64,000 nt of DNA from Eriocheir sinensis (Eukaryota > Arthropoda > Malacostraca > Decapoda > Varunidae): contig NC_066553.1 of the NCBI RefSeq assembly GCF_024679095.1, positions 4,523,988-4,587,987 on the forward strand. The letters run 5' to 3'. Positions 45,990-55,877 of the stretch are shown in pieces. Below the pieces are notes generated by a model, which was not told where the DNA came from, made no database searches, and saw only the letters and a list, made by a program, of their open reading frames with translations. Positions within the stretch are counted from its first letter, which is position 1. Every line of letters begins with the position of its first letter. A program made the position numbers and the translations under genes.

Positions 45990-46250
45990 ACCAAGAGATT
46001 GACTATAATGAGGTTGCTTGGGTCGGGAGGGTACTTGCTGGTGATGACGAGCCCAGTTCGCTATCAGGCTGTGGGTGAATTACACACAGGGCTCTATAGT
46101 ATAGTGGTCAGTGTGTTCAGCTGACCATGGAGTAGAGATGGATGGGCAGTCTCCTTTCATATGTGCCCCTGTCCCCCAGCAGTGAAAAGACTGTGGGTAG
46201 CAGGAGGGGGTTGTGTCCTGCCTCCCAAGTGTGTGTGTGTGTGTGTGTAA
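45990..46250 (+). mobile_element. SINE body fragment followed by a second SINE head
   Basis: 45990-46085 matches the body of the AC-tailed family (GATTGACTATA, GTCGGGAGGGTA, GTGAATTACACAC). At 46087 a new head begins (GGCTCTATAGTATAGTGGTC, a tRNA A-box region) whose body is the inverse of 26085-26272 and 38925-39112 and ends in a short GT run. Confidence 0.65.
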
Positions 46251-47033
46251 TGTGGTGTTCTGTAGTACATAGGTTATAATAATAATATAGCCCGTTCAAC
46301 TCAGTGAGATCTCAAGTTCGATTTCTGGGTGGGGTGGAAACGGAGGAACAATCTGCGGACAATTTACAGTTTCACCCAACCAACGATTTCCTCACGTGGT
46401 TCATGTTTTTCTGGTGATAGATGTAGTGAATTGCATGACTTTGTACCTCATTTCCGTCGCAAATGTCTTCTTTTTGAGTTATGCCTCTTTTCAAGCTATG
46501 CCTATCCCCTGCCCTCAGACCCAGGGACTTGAAATGTAGGTCACTCTTGGCATATACACTTATTACTCATGCACCAGCAGAACTACAAGTAATACTATTA
46601 GGCCTGAAAACACTCAAATGAACAAAAGAAAACTATCAATGAGAAAAAATATACCCAAAATAGGAGGCAATAAAATAACCCCCCCCCTTGAGTCATGCTC
46701 CTAAATTACAGTTGTTTGAAGGCCCAAGTGGTCTGAGTCTTACTTTTTCTCTGTATTTCTGACGCTATGCACCTTTTATTGTTCTTGCTGCAATATACAT
46801 GTATACTGTGGCACCTAACGGAGGGCATCTTGGCGTCCCTTTCCACTGGTTCGAGACGCCCTCTGACACCCCAGGGCCAGTCACTCACGTGGTTGACCAG
46901 TGTCCAGTCCAAGACCACGGGGGAGATAAGCTTTTGCAACGGCTCCCACCCATATGGAGTCAGGTTTCATGTTTGTTCGTCCCTGCTGAGTGGTGAGTGC
47001 GCGGTGTGATTTACATGTTTTTACCGTTCGCAG

Positions 47034-47420
47034 GTGAGAGGAGTGGAGGCCACGCTGCACTGCCCCTGCTGCACCTTCACCACCGGCTCCCGCAGTCTCA
47101 TGGAGGTCCACGTTGCCACACACACGCCGCGGGAGAAGCCCTTCGCGTGCCCTCACTGCCCCTTCAGAGCCTTCCACAACGCCAACCTGAAGACACACAT
47201 GCGCATCCACACGGGGGAGAAGCCTTACACGTGCCCCTACTGCCCGTACTCCGCCGCGCAGAAGGAGAAGCTGAAGGCCCACATCAGGACGCACACTGGA
47301 GAGAAGCCCTTCGCCTGCGAGCACTGCTCCTACCGCTCCACGCGCAAGGACCACCTCAAGTCCCACGTGAGGCTGCGGCACATGCGACGCACCCCGCCGC
47401 AGCCGCCGCTCGCACTCTGA
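47034..47420 (+). CDS. Zinc-finger exon 17 (alternative terminal exon, 4 C2H2 fingers, GC-rich)
   Basis: Acceptor TTTTACCGTTCGCAG, with a better pyrimidine tract than the others; about 128 residues, VRGVEATLHCPCC to a TGA stop. Unlike the other cassettes it has almost no lead: finger 1 begins at residue 10. Four fingers, contact residues S-S-L-V, H-A-N-T, Q-E-K-A and R-D-H-S. The first linker is TPREKPF, one residue longer than TGEKPF, and the last finger ends His-X4-His. Third codon positions are mostly G or C, like the carboxypeptidase exons and unlike exons 1-16. It is the last zinc-finger exon before the next gene. Confidence 0.88.
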   Translation: MRGVEATLHCPCCTFTTGSRSLMEVHVATHTPREKPFACPHCPFRAFHNANLKTHMRIHTGEKPYTCPYCPYSAAQKEKLKAHIRTHTGEKPFACEHCSYRSTRKDHLKSHVRLRHMRRTPPQPPLAL

Positions 47421-47710
47421 GCAACTCACGCTGACACAGGTGACAGGTAGGCTATTCTATTTTTTTTTTTATCAAAGAGTTTACTTAGTATGCCTCAGTT
47501 GTGGTGATATACAATGGGATATTGAAGATAGCAAGATATAAAACGTTTTGGTTTTGGCTTCTCTATTCTTTTTGTTTTGTTTTCCAGATGCGGTGCCGAT
47601 CACAAAAGAGTACAAGGTAAGATATGGGCCACCTGCGACGCGCTCCAGACCCGACATAACAAGGTGCTGGACTACATAGGGCGTGCTAGCAAGCACACCA
47701 TTATGTGTGT

Positions 47711-47713
<3 letters not shown>

Positions 47714-47749
<36 letters not shown>
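47714..47749. repeat. (GT)n microsatellite
   Basis: About 18 GT units. Confidence 0.95.
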
Positions 47750-49427
47750 GTAAAAATACACTTCACGCGCCATTGAACTAGATTTCCCATTTTATCCAGA
47801 TCGATGTAAGGAGTTCGCTTGGAGCCATTCCAAACGGAGCAGACAGTCACTGGTCCGAGGGTACACACGCCCCGCCCCAGGGACCTGCTCACAACGAGAC
47901 TTATCTATAGTAGAGTGTGACGCTGAAGTCTCGAGTCCCTTCAGAATGTCACGTATAAATGCCCTACTTGCAGGAATCTTGCCGAACATAGATGAGTCAG
48001 GGTTTGTGGATGGCTTTCTGGTGTTTCGGCCAGCTTCATGGCATGTTTCACTCCTTCAGTTGGTAAACATGCACTTATGCAAGGCATATCACTATAGCAT
48101 GAGAAATATTTCCTCTAAGGACGAAGTTCTTGCCAAAGAGTACCGTGTCCACAAATCCGCCTTAGAACTGTGTTATGATGCTTCTGACCCGCGTCGGGTC
48201 GTCTCTGTTGCGGCCGAGGAGGTGTAGTGATAATAATAAGCCTCCTGGGTTGCGGCGGCATCCTGGGCAGGCGAACCCGTGTGTGGAAGAGGACCTGAGC
48301 CTCGGCAGCCCCGTCCTCGGGCACGGCTTGGAGGCCGCACGCACCAAGATGACTCTGGCATGCACAGGCTCAACATGTGAAAGCAGGCCCGGAATGGACC
48401 AGCATGCATAGAGGTATGCTCAGTTCGTGGGCGCACGGAACACGGAACCGAGTGAGCCATAAGAAACTTTTGCTTACGTCTTATGTGTGAAGCAAGTCAC
48501 AATGTAATATTTACCTTTTCAAAATATTACATTTTGGTCTATATTTCAAAGAGACACAGACTTTTTATAATAAAAGATGTGTCTCGCTCTACGTATACAC
48601 CCTCGGTCATTACTGCAGCGGTTTGGCACACGGCATGTCATTATTACTGACCTAAACACAAGCAACTTGTGATCCAAATCTAAAGCATAACCTTGAGAGC
48701 ATTGCAGGATAAGTGCCTGTCGCGCTTCCCCCCACCTCCACCCCTACACACGCACCAGGAGGCGCTGCCCTGGAGAGTGTCTTCCGCAGATTCCGGCGTG
48801 TCCAGTCAACGAAAACCGTCAAGTTGATGACGATGGGTATATAGGTCTCTTGGGGACGGTGAGCATGCACGCACGCACGCACGCACGCCGCCTCCACCCA
48901 CGTGATCCACAGTACACAGGTGCGCCAGAGCCCCAGTGTCTCTGAGCACCTACCTAGCGTGTAAGGCTGATGGCTGAGCGACTCGTTGTTCGTCCGTGTG
49001 CTCCTCGACGTCCCCGAGACTTGCGATGAAAGGATGAGTGTCCAACGTGTAGGTGTGAGGTTACTGGATGGTTTAGTTATTTATGGTTTTGATTAAAGTT
49101 GCCATACACTAAACTGACCCAAAAGTCCCGTGCCCTCTTTCTTAGCTACGGGAACTGATTGGTTGGATGGAAAGGATGCTGGAGTTTGGAGTCAATAATG
49201 TCTTAGAGGGAGAGGGAGGGTTTTTGGGATCAATTTAGTGTACGAAGACTACAGTTATGTATTTTCGTGATACTGATAATTGGTTTTGTGAGGAACTGGA
49301 GGACTTTGTAGTTATATATTTTATTTTTGCACAATGTATCGGTTTTATGTGTTTTGCTTCCCGTTACGACACAGCAAAAGGACGTTTAGCTCCTATTGTT
49401 CTTACTTATTTTGTTTACGAGGAGGAG

Positions 49428-49428
49428 C

Positions 49429-49487
<59 letters not shown>

Positions 49488-49490
49488 GAG

Positions 49491-49525
<35 letters not shown>
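49428..49525. repeat. (CAA)n trinucleotide repeat
   Basis: About 32 CAA units with small interruptions (GAG, CAT). In one frame it reads as polyglutamine within a 112-codon open frame, but no coding context surrounds it. Confidence 0.95.
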
Positions 49526-49714
49526 GCTGCAGGATGAAAGCGGTGGTCAACAATTTTCAGAACCGTATTATTTTCACAACCCATTAGCACTATAACAACA
49601 AGTCTATGAACAGTAGATATACCGGTAGCTGTGTTCCTTCCACCATTTTTTTCTTTTATTTTTACCTTTTTTTGTAATGTAATGGCGATGACCTAGCTAT
49701 ATAAAGACACCTAT

Positions 49715-49945
49715 CTGGGCCATATTCTTAACATTTAATTCGTCTACCAAGGACACACATTTGACAAGGCTTTCGTCGGAGTTGTGGGTAAATCCAGGAG
49801 CAGTTTTATGACCCCAGTGGCAGCTTGACCCTTCTTCTGTACCATGAACCTAAAATATCACTCATAAGAACTCGACTGATCTCCATTTCGGCCTTTTGAG
49901 ATAGTTGATGTGAGTACCGAAAGCGTCTAACAGCACCGACCTCCA
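49715..49945 (+). mobile_element. MITE-like dispersed repeat, copy 1
   Basis: About 230 bp shared with 55008-55240 and 57548-57752. Landmarks: GGGCCATATTCTTAACA at the left, ATTTGACAAGGCTTTCGT, CAGTTTTATGACCCCAGTGG and AAAGCGTCTAACAGCACC at the right. The ends are weak inverted repeats (GGGCCRTATTCT against the complement of the right end). Confidence 0.7.
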
Positions 49946-50570
49946 CCCGAAATTGACCTCTCTTTTTGGGCCACTCTTCTCACTTCTTTGGAACAGTACT
50001 TGGTGGGCTTCTTTTGTTTTTCATGTGTTTGCCCTTTGAGCTGCTTCCTTAATCATAAATAAAAAGATCCCGACTTCGAATCCCGCGCTGCCTTCTTCCT
50101 ACCGCAGCTTCGTCAGGAGGCCGTGCGGAGATCACTATAGAAGCCTTGTGTCGATAATGCTTACGACATTAGGACAAGTGGAGCATCAGGGGGGGGAAGG
50201 GGGGAGAACGTGAATCTTGAAAATAGGCGTTACTATAAATATCGCACCAGAAAATGACATCGACCTCCTTCCGTGTTGAGTAGCATAGCCTATTATGCAG
50301 CGCCTGAAGAGGGATATTGCAGCAGGAGCCTCAGAAATAGGTGTTGCTGTATTCATTTCGCTGCGGTAACACATGCTTATAAATTTAGGTTCATTTTTAA
50401 ACGTCTCGGTCTCCCATAACGACTATTTTCCAAGGCCACAGAGAAGATTAACCGGGTCTCCATGAGTGAGTAATTGTTCCCGTTCAAAGTGCAGAAGTCG
50501 GGTAAAACTATCACTATAAAAAAAAATAGCATCACAAAACAGTCCATGAAAAGCCCAGAAACTTAATCTA

Positions 50571-51150
50571 CGACTCACTTCATATAGGTACTTAACCCTT
50601 TCAATACGTGACGCAGACATTGGCGTCACAGTATGGAAAGGGTTAAGAGGAAATGGAAGATAATTAATCCTCTTCTAAACCTCTTAATCCTTTTTCATTT
50701 CCTCTTAATCCTCTTCTAAACCTCTTAAGAGGAAATGAAAGAGGATTAAGAGGTTTAGTAGAGGATTCATAGGTTTAGAAGAGGATTAAGAGGTTTAGAA
50801 GAGGATTAATCCCCTTCCATTTCCTCTTAAGCTGAAAAGGAACACGAAATAACAATCAAATTTCATCTTATTTTCATGTATTAGGCTACGAGCAATACCC
50901 GCACCACCACCACTGCAATAAATATATACACTACTACTTCTACTACTACTATTATTACTATCACAACCACTACGACTCACTTCATATACTTAAACTGAAA
51001 AGGAACACGAAATAACAATAAAATTTCATCCCATTTTCATCTAGTAGGCTACGAGTTATACCAGCATCACCACCACCCCTATAAATAATTCAATATATAT
51101 AGCCTACTACTACTTCTACTACTACTATTATTATTATCACAACCACTACT
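50571..51150 (+). repeat. Two-copy tandem duplication (about 166-bp unit), first copy interrupted
   Basis: CGACTCACTTCATATA and CTGAAAAGGAACACGAAATA followed by TTTTCAT, TAGGCTACGAG, CACCACCA and a TACTACTACT-type tract recur in order at 50571-50970 and 50972-51150. The first copy carries a 235-bp TTAA insertion; the second shows the empty site at 50990-50993. Confidence 0.82.
50596..50826. mobile_element. TTAA insertion with 47-bp palindromic element and minisatellite
   Basis: Begins CCCTTTCAATACGTGACGC; a 47-bp palindromic unit (50596-50642) ends ACAGTATGGAAAGGG and is followed by TTAA, after which comes an inverted array of GAGGATTAAGAGGTTTAGA units up to a final TTAA (50827-50830). Related to 30938-31182. 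The tandem copy at 50990 proves a single TTAA before insertion. Confidence 0.78.
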
Positions 51151-51649
51151 TCCTCTTCTTATCACCACTACAGCAAAAATACACAACAGCAAGAAAGCAA
51201 ACACAATGATAACTCGTGATTATATATATATTTTTTTTTCACCTCCATTTCCTCTCCATTTTTAGTTCTCGTTTGATTCCTCCCGTACACTGTTCAAATG
51301 TTTTAATAGCCTACCAATGTCCAGTACGTGTTGCCTATATTGTCGCCTTAATTAAAAGTGTATGAGTATATATTTTCTTGGGTTAGAAGTATATTTAACA
51401 GATCTTTATTTATTTGTAGCTACACCCATTTTTTAGTTTCTGTGTTTTATTATAGTGAAAGTTTTTGCGGGTCCTGAAAATGTCCTTCGTTCGGCTCTGT
51501 GTTGTATTTCTTTTCTTTTTTTCTTTCGAGTTGTAAGGGGATTGATTGTTCTTATGTTTTGATTTATATAATTTTTCTCCAGCATTGTTGATTTGTGTGG
51601 GTGACTGTATTGAATTTTTCCGTGGTATGTGTGTTTATGGATGTTCGTA

Positions 51650-51651
<2 letters not shown>

Positions 51652-51722
<71 letters not shown>
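51652..51722. repeat. (CT)n microsatellite
   Basis: About 35 CT units. Long Ser-Leu open frames here are translations of this run. Confidence 0.97.
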
Positions 51723-51726
<4 letters not shown>

Positions 51727-51848
51727 TTTTCCTCCTCTTTTTTTCCATCTTCCTCTTCTTTTCATTCTACCTTTTCGTTTTCCTTCTTTTCTTTTTCCTT
51801 CTTTTCCTGTCTTTCTGTATTCTCCATTATGTTCCTCTTCTTACTCCA

Positions 51849-51849
<1 letters not shown>

Positions 51850-51912
<63 letters not shown>
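51850..51912. repeat. (CT)n microsatellite
   Basis: About 31 CT units, separated from the previous run by a pyrimidine-rich stretch. Confidence 0.97.
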
Positions 51913-51914
<2 letters not shown>

Positions 51915-52221
51915 GGGGGGTCGGCCATTCACAAATCCCTGGCCACCACGCCGCCCTCTACCTTCACCAAAGACACGTGACCTTCAATATTACGTCCCTG
52001 ACCACCTGACTCTGGTTGACTTGCTAACTTTTAAGCCATGGCGTGTAGATAATAAACGAACATCACATTCCCAAGGCTGCGTTTTATAATCTTCATTCGA
52101 CTTGACAGGTGCAGGCAGGCGGGCAGGGCGGGTGGGATAGGTGGGAGGTGAAGGGGGGTAGGATAAGGGCTGAGAACGGGGAGGGGGAACCTGTGTGTGG
52201 GGGCTGATAAGGGCTGCGTGC

Positions 52222-52273
52222 TGACGTCAGAGATCTGAGTGTGACGCCACTGACTCCACGTCGTCATAGCAAC
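52222..52273 (+). promoter_or_regulatory. CRE palindrome and RFX-type X-box upstream of the carboxypeptidase gene
   Basis: TGACGTCA at 52222-52229 is a perfect cAMP-response element. GTCGTCATAGCAAC at 52260-52273 fits the RFX X-box consensus (RYYNYY, two spacers, RRNRAC). Both lie within 270 bp of the proposed first exon's donor. CREB control would suit a neuroendocrine processing enzyme. Short motifs can occur by chance; function is inferred. Confidence 0.35.
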
Positions 52274-52419
52274 GGCGCCAGGATCAATAAACACTTCAAT
52301 AAGGTATCAGTATATCGTCCGTGGAGTAGCGATAAGCCTATGTATCGTTTGAGGCTTGGTAGTGTATGGGGAAGGGAAGAGAAGGAGGAGTAATATAGGA
52401 GTATTGGAAGTGCCGTGGG

Positions 52420-52491
52420 TGGTGCGCGCGCCGGGGAGCTTCAGGCAGGCAGTCCTTTCCCGACCATCCCAGAAGCAGCAGCAACAGCAAG
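52420..52491 (+). other. CPE: Proposed 5' untranslated exon of the carboxypeptidase gene (start approximate)
   Basis: The sequence AACAGCAAG followed by GTAGGTCG at 52492 is a strong 5' splice site lying 2.8 kb before the acceptor of the ATG exon. A weak TATA-like TAATATAG (52391) and GC-rich sequence precede it. The ATG exon starts only two bases before its ATG, so an upstream noncoding exon must exist; this is the best candidate I see, but another donor is possible. Confidence 0.35.
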
Positions 52492-52879
52492 GTAGGTCGT
52501 GGCGCTAACCTCCTTTACCTACTTCATAGCTTACCACCTCCTGCACGCCGCACTAATGATGCAGGAGAAACACAATTGCGTCGGAGGAGAGCCATACGAG
52601 GCGCTTGGGTGGTGTACGAACTCCCATTTCCCTCGCGATTCTTGAGACTCTCCAGATGGTGCGTGTTGGGTCGCCTGGCACTGCTGGAAGCATATGAAGC
52701 TGCCGCTGGTGCCTGCAGAGCCCAGCGGCGGCGTGCGGGGATATCAGGGCGGCGAGGGAGGGTGCACGCCGCCGTCACCTCGTCCCAGAACTTCGGGAGG
52801 GCGTGGGCACGAGTGACAGCTGTTAGCCTTGTCACATTGTTTTCCCTCCTCGAAGTCGGAATTCAATGGTGCAAAGGGA

Positions 52880-53400
52880 GGGACAGACAGTAAACAATCA
52901 CCCAAAACAAAGTGTATGTGAAACTAGGGATGGGATACCGTAGACTTTTTAGCCCGTATTCAACATGTGTTCGTCCTTGATCTCTTCCTCTTATGCTAAT
53001 CTTTCTATGACGAGGAGAGGGACACAGTAAACAATATCCAAAATGCAGTGTATGTGAAACTAGGGTTAAGATACCGTAGACTTTCCCCCCGTATTCAACA
53101 TGTGTTCGTCCTTGCTGCCTCTTTCTTATGCTAATGATCTTAAAGTGATGGGGAGAAGTGACAGACAGTTAATAACCACCCATAACGTATTGTATGTAAA
53201 ACTAGGGTTAGGATGCCGTAGACTTTTCGCCAGTATTCAACATGTGTTCGTCCTTGTTTCCTCCCTCTTATGATAATCTTGGTGACGAGGAGAAAGACAG
53301 ACAGTACAGTAAACAATCCACCAAAACGCAGTGTATATAAAACTAGGGTTAGGATACCGTAGACTTTTATCCATATTCAACATGTGTTCGTCCTTGGTAG
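52880..53400 (+). repeat. Tandem repeat, four copies of about 140 bp
   Basis: The words GTGTATGTGAAACTAGGG, ATACCGTAGACTTTT, GTATTCAACATGTGTTCGTC and GACGAGGAGA recur at about 52912, 53048, 53191 and 53331, spacings 136, 143 and 140 bp, with 10-15% divergence by eye. A small local minisatellite. Confidence 0.9.
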
Positions 53401-53790
53401 TACATTACTCCCATGCTAACGAGTCCCCAGGAAGCAGGGAATCCAAGGTGACGGGCGGAGTTATTATTCAATTCACCCTCTGGCGTAAATAGGAAGAATT
53501 TTAAGCTTGGGGTGCTTATCATATTCAACGTCCAGTGCAAGAGAGATAAACGGAAACCATATTCACATTTATTATTGTTGTAAGAGACGAAACAGCTCCA
53601 ATATTGGTAGGAAGGGTTTAGATGTGTATTTATATTCAATTAGTATCGTGTTGTTAAGAGGAAGATACGTGGTTTGTACTTTTGTCGTTTGTGAAAGCAA
53701 CGGCAAGACTATGATAGGCTATTCACATACCACCCTTTCCTTCCTGTAACAGCTGGCAGGGAAGGTTAGACTTGACAATGTAGATAATGA

Positions 53791-53853
<63 letters not shown>

Positions 53854-53974
53854 TAAAACCAAGGATGACTATGCTATTCCGAAGAGCTAAATGCATAAAT
53901 AGATCAGTAAATAAATACATCATCATCATCATCATCATTTCTTAACGTTATTTACATCTCCGTCTGGCATATGC

Positions 53975-54055
53975 TCTTATTAGCGGTTTTTTTTTATATT
54001 ATTGTTACCTTTTTTTTAGTGCCCTTGAGCTGTCTCCTTTGTTGTGAAAAAAGAA
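53975..54055 (+). repeat. T-rich dispersed repeat, copy
   Basis: AGCGGTTTTTTTT then TTGTTACC, GCCCTTGAGCTGTCTCCTTTG and TTGTGAAAAAAG. The same order is found at about 54350-54430 and 62893-62975, and partly at 49985-50060. The poly(T) and poly(A) ends suggest the 3' part of a retroelement; family not known to me. Confidence 0.6.
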
Positions 54056-54349
54056 AAAAGATCTCCACTTGGTCCTCTGTCTGGCTTGATTTATGCAGTT
54101 CCTTGGTAGCCACTCTGTTATCCATCTGTCATCATTTCTACGCATATGTCCTGCTCGTGTCCCGTTCTTGTTTTTATATATAAATACCACCTAACGTCAA
54201 CTATGAGGCAGCACGGTTTTTCTCTTTTTTTCTGCAATACGGCGTCGCTGCCTCATAGAACATGTTGCCTTCATTAGTACTTGAAGTTTCTATGAGTAAT
54301 ATCTTGGCACGAATCTATCCTTTATTTTTTACCGTAGTCAGTATTAGTA

Positions 54350-54430
54350 ACAGTGAGTAGCGGGCTTTTTTTCACATTTGTTACCCTTTTTTATGCCCTT
54401 GAACTGACCCCTCTGCTGTAAAAATAAACA
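54350..54430 (+). repeat. T-rich dispersed repeat, copy
   Basis: AGTAGCGGGCTTTTTTTC, ATTTGTTACCC, GCCCTTGAACTGACCCCTCTG and CTGTAAAAATAAAC; same family as 53975-54055 and in the same orientation. Confidence 0.6.
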
Positions 54431-55007
54431 AAAAACGATATTCCCGTCTTCCAATGAATACTTCGGGAATCATATAGCCGTATTTGCTCTGGTCAGAATT
54501 TTGTTTTGAAATGGTGAGTCTGAAAAATCTTCCCTTCCGTTCGTAATACTGAAATAATATAAAAGTAATGAGATTTTTTTCCCACAAATATAGCTTCCCC
54601 GTGTTTGCTCTAAAAATTCCGACAGTTTTGTTTCACATATTTTAATGCTCAGATATGTACCCTTATCTATAACGTTAATTAATTATCTTCTGTGCTATCT
54701 TGTAATGTTAAACCACTGATATTATTCTTTCAAATCTGGCGTTGTAATATATGAAGACTGATTTGTAGTTCTTTCCACTAATAATTCCTTACTTCTCTGC
54801 AATATCAAGATTCTGACAGCTGTTATTTCGTATGAGTAATAGAAAGCTTCTGGTCTTTTCTTGGATCCTCACTTCCTCATACTATTAGACACTGATAGTT
54901 TTCTTTTTCTTGCACTGTACATATTATTAACACTGATCGTTCCTTCTATCACCCCTATTGTAATCTAAGGACACAAATAGCTTCTTCCTCTTCCCTGATG
55001 TGACACT

Positions 55008-55240
55008 ATGGGCCGTATTTTAAAACATTTCGTTGCCCAAGTTCACATATTTGACAAGACTTTCGTATGAGTTTGGGCATTTCCAGGAGTAGTTTTATGA
55101 CCCTGGTGGTAGTTTGACCTTTCCCCAGTAGCATGAGCCTAAATAAACACTCATTAGAACCCGACTGACACCTTCTTTGACCTTTAGAAAGAGTTGATGT
55201 GAGAAGTGAAAGTGTCTGATAATACCACCCTATATATTGT
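55008..55240 (+). mobile_element. MITE-like dispersed repeat, copy 2
   Basis: GGGCCGTATTTTAAAACATTTCG, TTTGACAAGACTTTCGTATG, AGTTTTATGACCCTGGTGG and AAAGTGTCTGATAATACCACCC match 49715-49945. Its right end lies 28 bp before the exon that carries the carboxypeptidase start codon. Confidence 0.72.
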
Positions 55241-55267
55241 AACGGCTCCATTTTCTGTTCCCCCCAG

Positions 55268-55344
55268 GCATGAAGGTGTGGGAGGGCGTGACTCTGGTGC
55301 TGTGGGCGGCGGTGGCGTCAGCCCGCGCCGCCTCTCTGGCCAAG
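55268..55344 (+). CDS. CPE: Carboxypeptidase E-like, coding exon 1 (signal peptide)
   Basis: Acceptor TTCCCCCCAG at 55258-55267, then GC and the ATG at 55270. Encodes 25 residues: MKVWEGV, a hydrophobic core TLVLWAAVA and SARAASLAK, a classic secretory signal peptide. Donor AAG then GTAAGA at 55345, phase 0. The protein is therefore inferred to enter the secretory pathway, as expected for a prohormone-processing enzyme. No other ATG precedes it within the exon. Linked to the catalytic exons by matching phase (0), strand and order; the preceding untranslated exon is uncertain. Confidence 0.78.
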
Positions 55345-55620
55345 GTAAGAGTGATGTGTGTATTGTGCCGTGTGCCGATATAAAGGCGTGCCTGAGCTGG
55401 GATCATGAGGGAGGGGAAGGGACGAGCGGCAGGGAGATATTAGGATATATTGTATATCTGTCAGTAGGTTATTCATGCTTTCTGGAGGGCTTGCAGTTTG
55501 ATATTCGGCCTTTTTTCCTTAGTTTTAGCCTTTGTAAATGCTCACGAGACACAGATGGTCAGGGGAAACGGAGATGCCAATAGGTACTCGGCGGCGACAG
55601 AGCAGTGGGGGAAGTAGGCT

Positions 55621-55877
55621 AAGGGGGCTATTACACTGGGCAAAATTTCCGTTGATCTTCAGTCAAACCACGATTCCGCTGGCGTGGTTCTCCTGTTTCC
55701 GTGGTTTTCTGACGTGTCCACGATCTTCCAAAGCTAGGGTAGATTTCACCGAAGGACGACGATATAACTCACCATCATCATCAGCAGCAATAACAAGAAA
55801 CAAATGAGAACCACGTTGCGGAAATCGTGGTTTGACTGAAGATCCACGGAAAATTTGCCTAGTGTAATAGCCCCTTA
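55621..55877. mobile_element. Inverted-repeat MITE with GGGGCTATTACACT ends
   Basis: Left AAGGGGGCTATTACACTGGG and right (complement) AAGGGGCTATTACACTAGGC, followed by GATCTTCAGTCAAACCACGA in both arms: terminal inverted repeats of about 55 bp. Possible 3-bp TAA/TTA duplication, which would fit PIF/Harbinger, but the boundary is ambiguous by one base. Confidence 0.82.

Larger units (their letters stand above)
42802..47033. other. Spacer between zinc-finger exons 16 and 17
   Basis: Contains a second foldback element (43275-43765), a Tigger/pogo-like remnant (43895-44416), a complete inverse SINE (45270-45570), SINE pieces near 45990-46250 and otherwise unique sequence. No further zinc-finger exon found. 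Confidence 0.6.
47421..52420. other. Region between the zinc-finger array and the carboxypeptidase gene
   Basis: Contains a GT microsatellite (47714), a CAA repeat (49428), MITE-like repeats (49715, 50596), a 166-bp tandem duplication (50571-51150), two CT microsatellites (51652, 51850) and the probable promoter area of the carboxypeptidase (from about 52200). A possible 29-bp exon, 47588-47616 (TTTCCAG before, GTAAGA after), could be a spliced 3' UTR piece. No other coding exon is convincing. Confidence 0.55.
52492..55267 (+). other. Proposed intron 1 of the carboxypeptidase gene
   Basis: Carries a four-copy tandem repeat of about 140 bp (52880-53400), trinucleotide tracts near 53790-53850, two copies of a T-rich dispersed repeat (53975-54055, 54350-54430) and a MITE-like repeat (55008-55240) that ends just before the acceptor. 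The open frames at 52524-52893 on both strands have no motifs. Confidence 0.4.

Noticed and set aside
46895..46945. Remnant of another zinc-finger exon (GACCAGTGTCCAGTCC and CACGGGGGAGATAAGC)
   Set aside because: It vaguely resembles the QCP and HTGEK codons, but the required second Cys, His pair and spacing are absent.
46881..47429. 182-residue minus-strand open frame over exon 17
   Set aside because: It is the antisense of GC-rich zinc-finger codons; composition is Arg/Gly/Val-rich without motif. Similar antisense frames over exons 5 and 6 were dropped for the same reason.
49257..49595. Polyglutamine protein gene
   Set aside because: The Gln run is a CAA microsatellite; flanking residues show no domain, splice context or conservation signal.
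51546..52089. Ser/Leu-repeat proteins and, on the other strand, Arg/Glu-repeat proteins
   Set aside because: Translations of the CT/GA microsatellites. The same applies to frames at 59335-59672, 60511-61090 and to the Thr-His frames at AC repeats.
52524..52893. Overlapping Arg/Ala-rich open frames on both strands downstream of the proposed first carboxypeptidase exon
   Set aside because: GC-rich sequence gives long frames by chance; no recognised motif and they lie in the proposed intron 1.
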